From positions 38,523,264 through 38,587,263 of the forward strand of contig OZ020269.1 in the NCBI GenBank assembly GCA_963971225.1: a stretch of DNA of 64,000 bases. The letters run 5' to 3'. Positions 10,828 to 21,135 of the stretch are shown piece by piece. The notes below the pieces were generated by a model, which worked only from the letters and a program-made list of their open reading frames with translations, was not told the origin of the DNA and ran no database searches. The first letter of the stretch is position 1; each line of letters starts with the position of its first letter. Source of the DNA: Melieria omissa. Taxonomy: Eukaryota > Arthropoda > Insecta > Diptera > Ulidiidae. The translations under genes were made by a program, and so were the position numbers.

Positions 10828-11709
10828 GGGTGGTCCATATAGCGTTTGGAATTTGAACTACGCTTCATTTCGAGAATGCCAGTCCAAATGTCATTCAATT
10901 TGTGTTCGCAATTTAGTTAAAAGTTTGACATTTACGAAATGGGACGCTATACGCTTCAACAAAATTGGGAAATATTGTTGAAGTAGAGTCTTCAACCCAA
11001 ACTGTAAGAAATTAGAAAAAAAAAGATTGGCCTTCAACTCAGTTTGTGGATAAATTTCTGAAGCGAGCTAGTGAAACTGAAACAAACAACCCGTTCCCGT
11101 TCTCATGCAGTGCGCACAGCCGAAAGCATTGCTTTTGTAGCCGAAAAAGTGCGTGAACATCCATCAACGTCAGCTCGCCGTCGCTCTCAGGAATTGAACA
11201 TTTCTCGCACTTTGATGAGAATTTTACATTAAGATCTCGGTATGAAGGCTTACAAAATTCAATTGGTCCAATAACTGAAGGCTCATGACCATACGGCACG
11301 TAAAAATCGAACTTTTGGGCATCGTTTTCGAAAATGGAATAATCAGCCGATATTCTGAAGTCAATTGGCCGCCTCGGAGCTGCAATTTAAGTCCGTTGGC
11401 CTTTTTTTTGTGAGGAGCAGTTAAGGACAAGTGTTACGCTAATCCTCCGGAGAGGATTGAAGCTTTGAAACATGAAATCGAAGTTGCCATTCAGGAAATT
11501 CTACCCGGAATAATCGAAAAAGTACTTGAAAATTGGGTTGACCGAATGATGTACTGTAAAGCCAGTCATGGCAGTCATATGAACGATATCGTTTTTCATT
11601 CTTAAAACACAAAGTCCAAGCTTTGTAATAAAGCCGGAATTTTCACAAAATATTCATTAGGTTTTTTTAATAACCGATTAAAATTCCAAATCGTAAATGG
11701 TCCACCCCC
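10828..11709 (+). pseudogene. Decayed Tc1/mariner-superfamily transposon
   Basis: TA-flanked element with ends GGGTGGTCCATATAGCGTTT and, inverted, GGGGGTGGACCATTTACGAT. In between, in several frames with stops, are remnants of a transposase-like protein: an N-terminal HTH part (a segment like VRTAESIAFVAEKVREHPST at about 11100-11160, then RRRSQELNISRT) and a C-terminal part (VLENWVDRMMYCKASHGSHM at about 11520-11585). These match a large insect IS630-Tc1-mariner transposase group as I know it. The catalytic centre is deleted, so it cannot be active. Confidence 0.75.
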
Positions 11710-11778
11710 TACAACAACAATTGTGTAAAACAATTTACATTCATATATTTTAAGACTTGAAACCCTCTTAAAGCAGTA

Positions 11779-12640
11779 AGGGAGAGGGCTGGGTTGTGAA
11801 CCATTACCGTTTCTTTCCCCTAATTGACATATCGCCAATCTTTCAACTGTCAAGTATGTCTTATGATATGACTCTGATTTTGTGGTTACACCGAAAATCG
11901 ATTGCGAAAACTTTTTGCTTTTTTTTAAGTCCTATCCAAGTGACTGAGCTTATTGCAAAAAGATCAGTGTAATACATGTTTATTTAGTATTTTGATTCTA
12001 TTTAACTATGCAATATTTGTTTATGTCGAATTATGATTGGAAGTGTCGTTTATTTTAAAGTTTCCAAAATGGCACCGTGGTTGGGCTGTGAACCACTGAG
12101 GTGGCTGGGTTATGAACCACCTTTCTTTCGTACTACATTTGTTCTAACACTGTCAAATATGGACGGATATATTCAAATAAAGTAATTTTATGTAATTTTA
12201 CTCGATTTCGGTGAGTTTACTTGAAGTGGGCCAATGCGAGAACGCGTTCGTATTTCACATGCAAGCATTGCGACACCGATTAGGATGAAAATTCAAAGGC
12301 CTAAGTGGCGTCATTATAACTTTTTTCACCTTTTGAGCCCTTCTGATTAAATAAATTCTCAACTTTAAAACTATGGGTGTTTTCTTCGTATTTTCCGGCT
12401 TTAATAGGGATTTTCCAGATGGTTCACAACCCAGCCACTTTTTTGGAAAAGCGAAAAATCACGTCCTTCGAAAATTGGACGTAGAGAGTTAAATATCAAT
12501 CAAAACAGTAATCCGTCTTCATAAAAAAGTTGCGTTTTATATTTACCTTTCCAACGGTATCTTCGATTTTTCGATATCTTTATTCTGAGAAAAGTTAGAG
12601 CCAAAAAACAAAACCCGGTTCACAACCCAGCCCTCTCCCT
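11779..12640. mobile_element. MITE with GGGTTGTGAACC sub-terminal repeats
   Basis: 862 bp, TA on both sides, with near-perfect TIRs AGGGAGAGGGCTGGGTTGTG continuing AACC. The terminal motif GGCTGGGTTGTGAACC recurs inside in both orientations (about 12082, 12105 and 12420). The architecture matches the element at 60258-61467, which uses TTCGGTTGTGGGCACC in the same way. Confidence 0.8.
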
Positions 12641-12810
12641 TACATATCATTATACAGAAAAGAACGAATGTCGCATAATCATAGTCGAAATAAAGTGCAC
12701 TTTAAGATCAGATCAGATTTTAGAGTCAATCATAATCGAGTTAAAGCATACTTTAACGCTTAAAATAACTCCAATTTTAAAACAAGCAAAAGCTGTTGCT
12801 AAGCCAGTTA

Positions 12811-14113
12811 GTGCGCGTACACACATGAAGCGGTGCTGTGCTGTGCGGCGCTGTGCTTTACCGAGCGTTGCTTTCAAACTGCCGTTATCAAATGCGAGTG
12901 TTCACACATGCTACTTTTTCAGCAGCGTCACGCAGCGCTTGGTTTGAAACTTTCAAAATATTTGATTTCGTCGCCGCGTGACGCTGCTGCAGCAAGCATT
13001 GACTGTGAAAATATCAGAAATTGTTATTCGGCATGCGTTGTGGGAGTTAATGATTTTAATTAATGATTTTTCTTATTTTTATTTAACCCTTTCCTTCCCA
13101 TGGTAGCCATATGGCTACCAAATTCAAATTTGGAATTTCGATGTATAATTTTCGATTTTTCCCCATTCTATGAATTGTATCGATTAAAAGAAACATTGTT
13201 CTGAGCTTTTTCAGCAAAATATGTAGTTTGTTTTTATGGGAACATTGAAAATTGTTAACATTTGTGCAACGGTTCCCGCTCGACAGGGCAGCAGAATTAA
13301 ATGGCAAAAATGTAATATTGCTCTATGTTTAACAAAGGACACCAAATAACTCTAAAATTCTAACAAATATAAAATATGTTTTAATTTTGCTTCATAAAAG
13401 CCCAGTGTAGTCTAATGTAGTAGGGCTACCTCCTCCTCGCACCTCCCACTGGAAAGTCGAAACCATTTTAAATATGATGCAAAATACTTTTAAATAGTTC
13501 TCTCGTTTCAAATAACCAACTTCCAATTTGTTTCAATGGCTATTTCATAATTCGGGAAGGAAAGGGTTAATATGAATTAATATTAATTTTTTACTTTTCC
13601 TTCATTATTATGAGTTATCTTTTTTTCACAATAATATAAATAAACCTTCTTTTTCAATATCTGAGAATAGTTATAATTGAAAATGCACTTTTATGAAATT
13701 TTTTTGAAAAATCAACTAATTCGGCCACTTTGTAACTTTGCTGAAACCTCATTTATCCCTTTTCCCCCTTTTACGTTTGGACCTGAAATCAGTCCATTTG
13801 CTGTTATTGCTTGCCAACTTAGCTCAAAAAATGAAAACTTTCTTTGTAAAATGGATGAGAAGAAAAATATTAACATATATTTATAGTGTCGGTTTCCGTA
13901 TATAAAAATTGGTGTCGGTGTGAAGGTTAAAAAACTGTTTTCACTGAAAAATTACAAATCTTCACTGCACAGCCACATGTTGACAACAGGTTGATACTTG
14001 CAAAAGCTCCGCTCCGCATCGCGTTAAGTGTGAACACTGAAAGCTTAGCAAAGCGCCGCTCGGTGAAGCACAGCGCCGCACAGCACAGCACCGCTTCATG
14101 TGTGTACGCGCAC
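12811..14113. mobile_element. TIR element with long terminal inverted repeats, TTA-flanked
   Basis: 1303 bp including a nested piggyBac-type MITE. TIRs of about 58 bp start GTGCGCGTACACACATGAAG on both sides and are flanked by TTA (12808-12810 and 14114-14116), as in PIF/Harbinger. They are GC-rich against an AT-rich background. Just inside the left end an inverted GCAGCGTCACGC motif pair (about 12918 and 12975) could fold. No transposase is seen. Confidence 0.75.
13087..13566. mobile_element. piggyBac-type MITE
   Basis: Flanked by TTAA on both sides (13083-13086 and 13567-13570), with 13-bp perfect TIRs CCCTTTCCTTCCC. TTAA target sites and CCC-starting ends are the hallmark of piggyBac elements. 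480 bp, no coding. Inserted within the element at 12811-14113. Confidence 0.85.
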
Positions 14114-15123
14114 TTAGAAATGAGTCATAATGACCAAAATTGACACTTTTATAAAGTTCTCAGTTCGTCGTGAATGTGCTTTTGTGTAAAAAGGGAAGAA
14201 AACGAAGTTCTTCGTTTTGAAGAAATTGAAAGATATTTCAATATTTTGAACGACGATAATACGCTGAGAGCAAGGCGAATTCATACCAGGTGATAGCGTA
14301 AGGACAGCAACAAAATTTCAATGTGTTTTGTTTTTGTTTTCTGGGTTTAGATTGTCAAAATCAGCCAATCAAAACAAAGCTTGCTTTTTCATTTTTAAAC
14401 TGTCAAAGTTTTACACAGGCACTTTGACAATCTAGACCTTTTCCACCACAAAAAAAATCAATTCGCCTCATTTAACGCTATCACCTGGGGGGGGGTTACT
14501 ATGTAACTCGATTCGAAAGTTGAAACTGCTCGAAAGTTGAATTCGATCCGAATTTAAATTCGTACTATGTAAGATTTTCGGATCGAGTGAAAAGTGCTTC
14601 CATTAATTGGAAGTATTTTTGGCCGTAGTTTCGAATGTATCAATTGAAATTGGCAGCATCTATTAAAAGAAATGTCAAAAATAGTAAACATTGAAAGTAA
14701 ACAAATATTTAATTGTGTTTAAAATGGATTCGGTTTCCTTATGGATGGATAATGAAGACGAGCGAGTGGAACGTAAAATGTTATACTGTGCAGTTGACGG
14801 ATTTGTTAAATATTTGCTGTTTTTGAAAATGTTTGCATTTGTAGGTTCGTGTGAAATTTCCAGCTCAACAAGGAAGCGTTTCGTTATGTGCTGGAGAGAC
14901 GCCAAATTTGCGAACCCCACTAATACCATCCATCGCGTCTCTGTTATCTAATAAATCAATAACAGCTCCCTCCAGCGTTGTGAATGAACACATTTGTGCG
15001 GGGCCACCACCTGTGCCCGACAAATGAATGCGGTTTTTTCGTAATTTACTTTTGAGATGTGTCTTGTGATCTGGCCAAATCTAAAACATATATAAGATAA
15101 GCAAAGTTTGGTTTAAGGGGAAA

Positions 15124-15306
15124 CTATCGTTTACTTACTTTTATCCAACCGACCACATTCCGTATTGGTGGCCCGGCTGCCTTTAATTCTTCAGCCAATC
15201 GCTTCCATAAATTATTGGTTGCTTGCTTGGCGACTGCAGCCTTCACATACCCCTTTGTTAAATGTGGCTGGTCCGCCATAAAATTTTGCAAAATTTTAAA
15301 TTGCAC
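15124..15306 (-). pseudogene. Myb/SANT-like DNA-binding domain fragment (Harbinger accessory protein)
   Basis: About 60 residues: FMADQPHLTKGYVKAA followed by LWKRLAEELKAAGPP and VVGWIKV. The spacing of the three Trp-containing helices is that of the Myb/SANT-like (zeste-type) domain encoded by Harbinger elements, where it binds the transposon ends and helps import the transposase. A similar domain is encoded at 45181-45363 in another element. Reading continues only as fragments to 15511, where a start-like ATG at 15511 reads MQSEFRFES. Not intact. Confidence 0.6.
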
Positions 15307-15653
15307 TTGTTTTGTGTGCTGATTTTTCGTTGAATTTTTCCGATTGAAAGAGTTTTATATTAATATTTATCCATAAATGTGCATAAGTTTTAGAAATACT
15401 TACATTTTCTTGCGTTTCCGCTCGCTGTTTTGATTTTTTGCCGTTTTTATCCGTTAGCTCTACACCAAGCGAACAAAATAGTCGACTTTCGAATCTAAAT
15501 TCGGATTGCATAGTGCCGCACTTCCGAAACTAGAGTTTAATATCCGATAATCGGATACGGAAAACCGAAAGTAGGAAATATGTTTCCGAATTCGAGTTAG
15601 CTGGTGCGAAAAATCCGTTTCCGCAAAATTTTACTTTCGAATCGAGTTACATA

Positions 15654-16310
15654 AGGTCTGTTTGGCCAGATTTCCAGTAAAAAATATCAGGAGAGTAAGC
15701 GAGCTTACGCTCCCAAAAATTAGACTATCAAAAAATGTGAACAAACAGCAATTTGTAAGAATTTGCAAGTTTTAACTCTTGGTTACACCACTGGGACTTG
15801 GCTCACTCACACTACACAGTAAAATGGGTGTAAACAGGAGGGTTAAAGAACGAAACAGCTGATCTAAAAGTTTCATTTGAGGTTTGAAGTGGTAGGGAAA
15901 ATTAAGTTAAATCAGACTTTTAATGCAAAATACAAATAGTTCGTTGCGCTCAATCTGCACTTCTTCCCTTTGAGCTTCATCGGGTAAAGCTGAACAAGAC
16001 GTTTGTGGGTCAGCAGACTTGCGAACGCACAATTTCTTTGCTGTTTCCATTTGCCTCCAAATGTTTTCAAAATTTATGTTTCGTTGCAGTCGATCATATG
16101 GCAGCCAGTCATATGTTTTTCTTGTTCTTTTTCTTGTTCTTTTTCTTACTGGACAAAATTTCTCCAGTAAAAACTTGCAAGTTCTCACGAAATGAACTGC
16201 CACTTTACGCTCTCAGTTTCTCTCCCGTTACTGGAGATTTGGCGTCAACAAACAGGATCCAGTAAAAATTTGTACAAATTCGTACAAATTATTCTCTGCC
16301 AAACAGACCT
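15654..16310. mobile_element. TIR element X (AGGTCTGTTTGGC), inside the right end of Y
   Basis: 657 bp with ends AGGTCTGTTTGGC and its inverse, flanked by ATA on both sides (15651-15653 and 16311-16313). Removing it restores the right terminal repeat of Y. A CCAGTAAAAA motif recurs near both ends. No coding recognised. Confidence 0.75.
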
Positions 16311-16457
16311 ATAGTAACCCCCCTGGTATGAATTCGCCTTGGCTGAGACGACGAAAATTATAAACAACCGGATCGATCCCTTCGAGTTCGATGACGGAAA
16401 CTTTTATTGTCGTTTCCGGCACGATAAAGTCGATTGTTATTGATATCTTGAACATTC

Positions 16458-16732
16458 CATAGTATAATAATAAAGTAGTCTAATCAAAACTCTCCCGCTG
16501 AAAGAAAACAAAATTTTTTGATGTCTGAAATTTGTCAGTTCAAAAAATGTTCAACCACAGACGCAACTTCATTCAAATAAAATCGTACTAAAAGCAAAAG
16601 GAAAATGCGTAGGTATATTTTAATACAACTTTGTTTACTCTGCTGATGACTTTTTTGACAATATTTGTCAATCGAAATAGAGGTACTTTAGGGGTACTGT
16701 CTTTGGATAGACTACTTTATTATTATACTATG
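16458..16732. mobile_element. P-like MITE family W, copy 1
   Basis: Ends CATAGTATAATAATAAAGTA and inverse; 275 bp; flanked by the 8-bp duplication GAACATTC (16450-16457 and 16733-16740). The second copy is at 62893-63140. Belongs to the CATR-ended group discussed in the findings. Confidence 0.8.
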
Positions 16733-16740
16733 GAACATTC

Positions 16741-17536
16741 AAGAACCAAGCAGCAATAGAATACAATTGTTTCCTTTGCCCCGTAAGGTAGGCAGGAATT
16801 TTCAAATCAATCAGCTGTTTGTTTTTGTCAGAGATGGGTAAATTAATCCTTGGAAAATTGTACAATCGATTTATTTACTCTGCCGTCTGCTTTTCACAAG
16901 TAGTCAAGCGTAGACCGTCCATTTTTAATTGTTAATAAGTGTTCTGGCAAACAAATATTGCAAAATAATTATAAAATAAATCGGTATTGGCATGATTCCG
17001 AGAATAAATTCTCATTTATAACTCCCCATCGCTAAGTTTGTAGAGTTGCCGTTGCATTTGTTTGCTGTTTCAAAAAGTCGCTGGTACGATGCATGTTCTA
17101 AACTGACAATGGTAACTGCAAAATTAAAGTAGACTTGATCTTTTCAGTCTTTTGCTAACTAAAGCCTAACTAATGACAATGTTGAGAATGTTAAGTTCAT
17201 AACATTTTGTTAGATTTTCGTAGGATAACAGCAAAAAGCAATGTGATTGTTCGCAACGGCATCACTCGTGTACATTGCAATGGTTGTGTTGCAGCGTAGT
17301 GTTCACTCAATCATTTTTTGCATGTATGTTTCTTGATCTTGTTTGCCGAATCGCAATCGTTTCAACGAAGATGACTCGGGATTCGCTAATGTTTTTGTTG
17401 TTGTCGATTATTGTGTGTATGCTTTTTTGTGTCGGCAGATTGTTTTTGCTGCCAAATTGCTATCATATTTCTATCAATCGAATCTTTGTGGTGTATGGCT
17501 TTTTGATGGCCAACGCTTTGATTGATTTTAAAATTT
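16741..17536. other. Intergenic, no gene recognised
   Basis: AT-rich. A stretch at about 17265-17440 (with CACTCAATCATTTTTTG and GTGTGTATGCTTTTTTGT) resembles 22060-22230, so both belong to an uncharacterised dispersed repeat. The 93-codon open frame at 17275-17556 lies in that repeat and looks like chance. Confidence 0.4.
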
Positions 17537-17770
17537 GGTGGTTGATCCCAATTTAAAATGTTTACAAATATTTTTACGTGGCGAGTTCGAAATAAAAATA
17601 TTTGTTTATCTTTTCACATGGTTGATAACAAGTTTGAGAATATGGGAAACTTGGGTGGTTGATCCCAATTTAAAATGTTTACAAATATTTTTACGTGGCG
17701 AGTTCGAAATAAAAATATTTGTTTATCTTTTCACATGGTTGATAACAAGTTTGAGAATATGGGAAAACTT
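17537..17770. repeat. 117-bp perfect tandem duplication
   Basis: Two adjacent copies (17537-17653 and 17654-17770) starting GGTGGTTGATCCCAATTTAA, essentially identical. The period is a multiple of three, so an open frame passes through both, but no protein family is recognised. The identity implies a recent event. Confidence 0.9.
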
Positions 17771-18260
17771 CGAAAAAAAATTAACTGATGGCTATATTGA
17801 CTTCGAAATTCATAAAAACACTTGAAATCAAAAATAATTAGATACGTGTTTTAACTTTTATAAAAAATCGAAATCTAACGGACAAACCAAGGGTTAAAAG
17901 ATTGTATGGACAAGCATAATTTAATAGGTCTATTGATTTTCAATATATCGAAAGCACTAAATAAAGAAATTAATAAGAAGACAAGTATTTTGTCATAAGA
18001 AAACTGTTATTTAGAAATGCCTACGTTCAAAAATAGTATAAATATTCTACACCTGAATGGTTCCATGGCGAATGAAGTGACCATAAATTTACAATATAAG
18101 ATTTTCTTAGTTTAGTTCTTTTAAGCAAGCATTATATGTGGGCAGTAAAAATAGTTCCAAAGAACGGGACGGAAAATTATTACGGGCTAATAAAAACGCC
18201 TTCCTTTCTTTCCAATTTCCCTTTTTAATTGTCCTTGTTGATTACTTATTATATATTTTT
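17771..18260. other. Intergenic, no gene recognised
   Basis: AT-rich sequence without visible TIRs, LTRs or coding signal. Confidence 0.4.
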
Positions 18261-18555
18261 TATTGCCTGTAGCGATCATATAGGTCGCCATGCCAGCCAT
18301 ATTTTATTTTCTTTTCTATGATTTTGCGCACACTGCAGTCGGCAGTGAGTTCAGGAGCAATATGAGACGCCGTGCAGGCTTATAGAAGAAGAAGAAAAGC
18401 CAGCCGCCAAAAAATATAGATCGTTTTACAATTTCAGCATTTCGCCAGCGCAACAACAACAGCACATCGTCTTCATCTCCCAATCGTTCCACGCCGCAGC
18501 AGTGTGCTTACGCAGACTCGCTGCAGTGAGCGCAACCAAAAGCAAGCCTTCGTAT

Positions 18556-19001
18556 TGTAACGATAAGACAGTCTGTCGCTGTGCAAAGCAACGCTGCCGC
18601 TACGTGCCGTGCTATAATCCAATCTGGCAACGACGGCCGCGATGGTAACTTTTAGTCCAATCTGGCAACGACGGCCGCGATAATAACTTATAGTCCAACC
18701 TGGCTATGATGGAAACTTTTAGTCCACTCCGGAATGTGCGGGAACGATCTGCGCGATGGCCTGGCAGGTATAAAAGGCAGCCGGATGCGGCGCAGCGAGT
18801 CAGTCTGGTTTTGACAAGTGAAGTTGCCACACGGAGTAATTAAGCAAATACTTAAGTGTACGAACAGTAAAGTGTAAACTGTGAATAATAAAGTGACTGT
18901 TGGTTTATTTTATTGTCTGCGTTTAAGAAACTGACTGTTTTATTTTCAAATTACACAATCCAGAGATACGTAACAGCCCACTAGACGTAGTATTCGTAAC
19001 A
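18556..19001 (+). mobile_element. Solo LTR of the Ty3/gypsy family seen at 2197-2585
   Basis: 446 bp, starts TGTAACGATAAGACAGTCTG and ends ATTCGTAACA, flanked by GTAT on both sides. Repeat D copy 2 has the unoccupied site (CTGTATGTTTATTTTC near 24837). U3 has three or so direct repeats of a ~38-bp unit containing CCAATCTGGCAACGACGGCC (about 18611-18735). A solo LTR arises by recombination between the two LTRs of a full element. Confidence 0.85.
18769..18892 (+). promoter_or_regulatory. Core promoter and poly(A) signal within the solo LTR
   Basis: TATAAAAG at 18769-18776, an arthropod-type initiator TCAGTC at 18800-18805 about 31 bases downstream, and AATAAA at 18887-18892. The order U3-TATA-Inr-R-poly(A) is what an LTR needs. 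This LTR could drive rightward transcription; that is inferred, not shown. Confidence 0.6.
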
Positions 19002-19190
19002 GTATGTTTATTTTCTTTGCTTCTACTCACATGTTACGCCGAAGTTACAGAGATTTCTGCTGTTAGTAACAGAGGGTTCTGCTGTCAATAACAGAGGGTA
19101 CTACCAGCAGTACCCGCCATACAACACGTTTGCTTGTATGAGATGCGCGTTCTATATTACTTCATATTCTTTGCTATTGACTATGATCAT

Positions 19191-19769
19191 GCGCCAACGC
19201 TTGTTCTCAGCCACCATGTTGCGCATCTGACACAACCAAGAATCTATTGAAGATTTATTTAATACTGCAATTCATTATCTGCTGTTGAATTCGTATTTAC
19301 ATTTTTATACTTTCGCCCAAAATATATGTGCTAAAAAATTTGACAGTGGTTCCACCTTTATTTTTTGTATCATGGTAGATATAAAACCTTACAAAGTTAT
19401 CGAAATCACCACCAGTGACTACGTCAACGATAAGCGATTGGAAACTGGGAGGAGAAGTGTAAAAAATCGACAATACACACATAAAATGCACCAATACTCT
19501 CACATAACAGCTGATACTCTCGCCCCACAGCTGATACTCCGGCCCCACAGCTGATATTCCTGACTCGTACAAACTGAAAATGGAGGGTTGTTGTGTTGGT
19601 CAATTCCAAAATGGAGGGTTGTTGTGCTACTCAATTTTCATGTGTGAGGGTTGTTGTGGTTCATTTTTAATTGCATAGAATATTTATTAAAATGTAATGT
19701 AAGTAAGATCAATAACAAAATATATGTCAGAACCAGAAGAAATCGACAAAGGCATTTTTATTCATAACT
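19191..19769. repeat. Intergenic with short tandem repeats
   Basis: At about 19507-19558 an ~18-bp unit (CCCACAGCTGATACTC) occurs three times. At about 19578-19655 the motif GAGGGTTGTTGTG occurs three times at 30-35 bp spacing. No gene recognised. Confidence 0.5.
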
Positions 19770-21135
19770 AGTAGGGCCCTGCGGCTTTGCACGCAAGTTT
19801 GAAGTCAATGGGCTCAATAAATCAAGTTTCTTCATACTACACTCTTTGGGCGGTGCCACGCCTCTTTTATGTTATGCCCAATCCATTCCTCCAGTCGAAT
19901 GGTGTGACCCGGTTTCATTGATATGCGACTTTCATTTCCAATGTTGCAGTCGCAAAAAATTTAGTCGCAAAAAATATACCGATAACGATGGTATACAAAA
20001 CTTCAAAGGTTTCCAACTTGTTCCGAAGATATTTCTCATTAAAAATTTGGGTTGTAAGGGGCATGGCACCCCTCGTCCAATACCCACCCTACTCTCCCTG
20101 TCGAAGGGCCCGTCGAAATCGTAAGTATGTGCCATATATCTTGATGTGTGATTTGCATTTCCAAAGTTATTGAAAAGGATAAGGTCGCTTAAAAAGTACC
20201 ACGCCCATACAATTTAACCACTCGAACGACACGTCTAAGCCATGATGATATCAAATTTCAATGCTGGCCGACTTATAATTCCGAAGATATTTCATATTAA
20301 AAACTTGGTTTGTATGGGCAGTGTCAGGCCCCTCGTCCAATACCCACCCCATTCCCAATGTCGAAGGGCACATCGAAATCGTAAGTTTGTGTCAAATCTG
20401 ATTGTAGTTCCATAGTAGTTGATTGATTTGTAGTTCCAAAGCTATTCAAAACATTTGAGTTGCTTAAAAAGTGTCACGCCCCCTGTCCAACGCTCACAAA
20501 GTTTTACCAGTGAAACGGCACATCAAACGGTGGCCCCACACCAAATTTTAATGCTGCCCAATTTCTCATTCCGAACATATTCCATATTGAAAATTTAAGT
20601 TGTATGGGCGGTTCCACGCCCCCTTATCAAAAACCCACCCCATTCCCCCTATCGAATCGCTAAATCGTTGGACACCCATATTGCTGTGACATATATATCA
20701 TGGCTGATTTGTTATTATAAAGATCGTGGTGAGAAGGCGTATTAGGTGGGCGTGGTCAATCTTATATATCCTATGTTAACATCAACGAAGCACGGAATCA
20801 TTCGATATTAATACTGATTTACCAACATGTACCGTAGCTTCGTTTTGTGAGTTTAATGGGCACGGAAAGTGGGCGTGGCCGATTATGTTATAGCCTATGT
20901 TTGCCGCAATGTAACGCTGAATCGTCTGATACCCATATTGCCTTACAAAAGCATACAATAGATGAGTTTTGTTACCATAATGGGCGTAATAAGGGGGCGT
21001 GGTCAATCTCATATAGCCTATGTACCATTCCCACAGATTAAAAAATGTTTGGTACTTATTTCATCTAAATCGGTTCAGTGGTTTTTGCCTGATTGTGGCT
21101 CAAAAAACGTCACACTTGCTTTTATATAATAGTAT
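19770..21135 (+). repeat. Long dispersed repeat built of degenerate tandem paragraphs
   Basis: Begins near CTAGTAGGGCCCTGCGGCTT and ends with TTTATATAATAGTATAGATG, boundaries common to a class of insect interspersed repeats. Inside are three or more ~240-bp paragraphs marked by GGGCGGTGCCACGCC-like, CCAATACCCACCC and TTCCGAAGATATTTC motifs (19850-20650), then two ~160-bp paragraphs marked by GGGCGTGGTCAATCT and CATATAGCCTATGT (20740-21030). No coding. I cannot assign the class. Confidence 0.55.

Larger units (their letters stand above)
14489..16323. mobile_element. Harbinger-type element Y (GGGGTTACTATGTAACTCG)
   Basis: Starts with a G run then TTACTATGTAACTCGATTCG; the inverted counterpart is on the right, itself split by element X at ATA. 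TGG flanks both ends. It carries a minus-strand Myb/SANT-like domain (15124-15306) and, on the plus strand near 14862-14905, a short NKEAFRYVLER-like piece resembling Harbinger transposase. The two-gene composition (transposase plus Myb-like protein) fits PIF/Harbinger. Heavily deleted. Confidence 0.65.
14271..16342. mobile_element. TIR element Z (CAAGGCGAATTCATACCAGG)
   Basis: The ends are inverted copies of CAAGGCGAATTCATACCAGG plus TGATAGCGT, with CTGAGA directly repeated outside. The right TIR is split between CCTGG and TGGTATG by element Y. Only about 200 bp of Z itself remains outside Y, so it is a MITE. It sits inside the Harbinger transposase remnant. Confidence 0.65.
14190..16800 (+). 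pseudogene. PIF/Harbinger transposase remnant split by nested elements
   Basis: Two blocks that belong together are separated by inserted DNA. Block one (about 14190-14270) reads EVLRFEEIERYFNILNDDNT. Block two (about 16342-16457) reads IINNRIDPFEFDDGNFYCRF followed by RHDK. The combined pattern (N-terminal charged region, then RIDPFE...F.RRFR) is the start of Harbinger transposases as I know them. The 6-bp sequence CTGAGA is duplicated at the junctions. A W-family element (16458-16732) interrupts the next stretch. Frameshifts and loss of the DDE core make it a pseudogene. Confidence 0.6.
18262..19190 (+). repeat. Dispersed repeat D, copy 1 (interrupted by solo LTR)
   Basis: Homologous to 24440-25280. 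Shared landmarks in order: TGTAGCGA, the ATTTTATTTTCTTTTCTATG stretch, GAGACGCCGTGCAGGCTTAT, TTCGCCAGCGCAACAACAAC, CTGCAGTGAGCGCAACCAAA, then after the solo LTR GTATGTTTATTTTCTTTG and GTAACAGAGGGTTCTGCTGT. The nature of the repeat is unknown. The comparison gives exact empty sites for two insertions. Confidence 0.75.

Noticed and set aside
17275..17825. Open frames across the tandem duplication as a repeat protein
   Set aside because: The open frame follows from a 117-bp (3n) duplication in AT-rich DNA and has no recognisable family.
19285..19572. Overlapping plus and minus open frames of ~90 codons
   Set aside because: They run through short tandem repeats and show no protein-like conservation.
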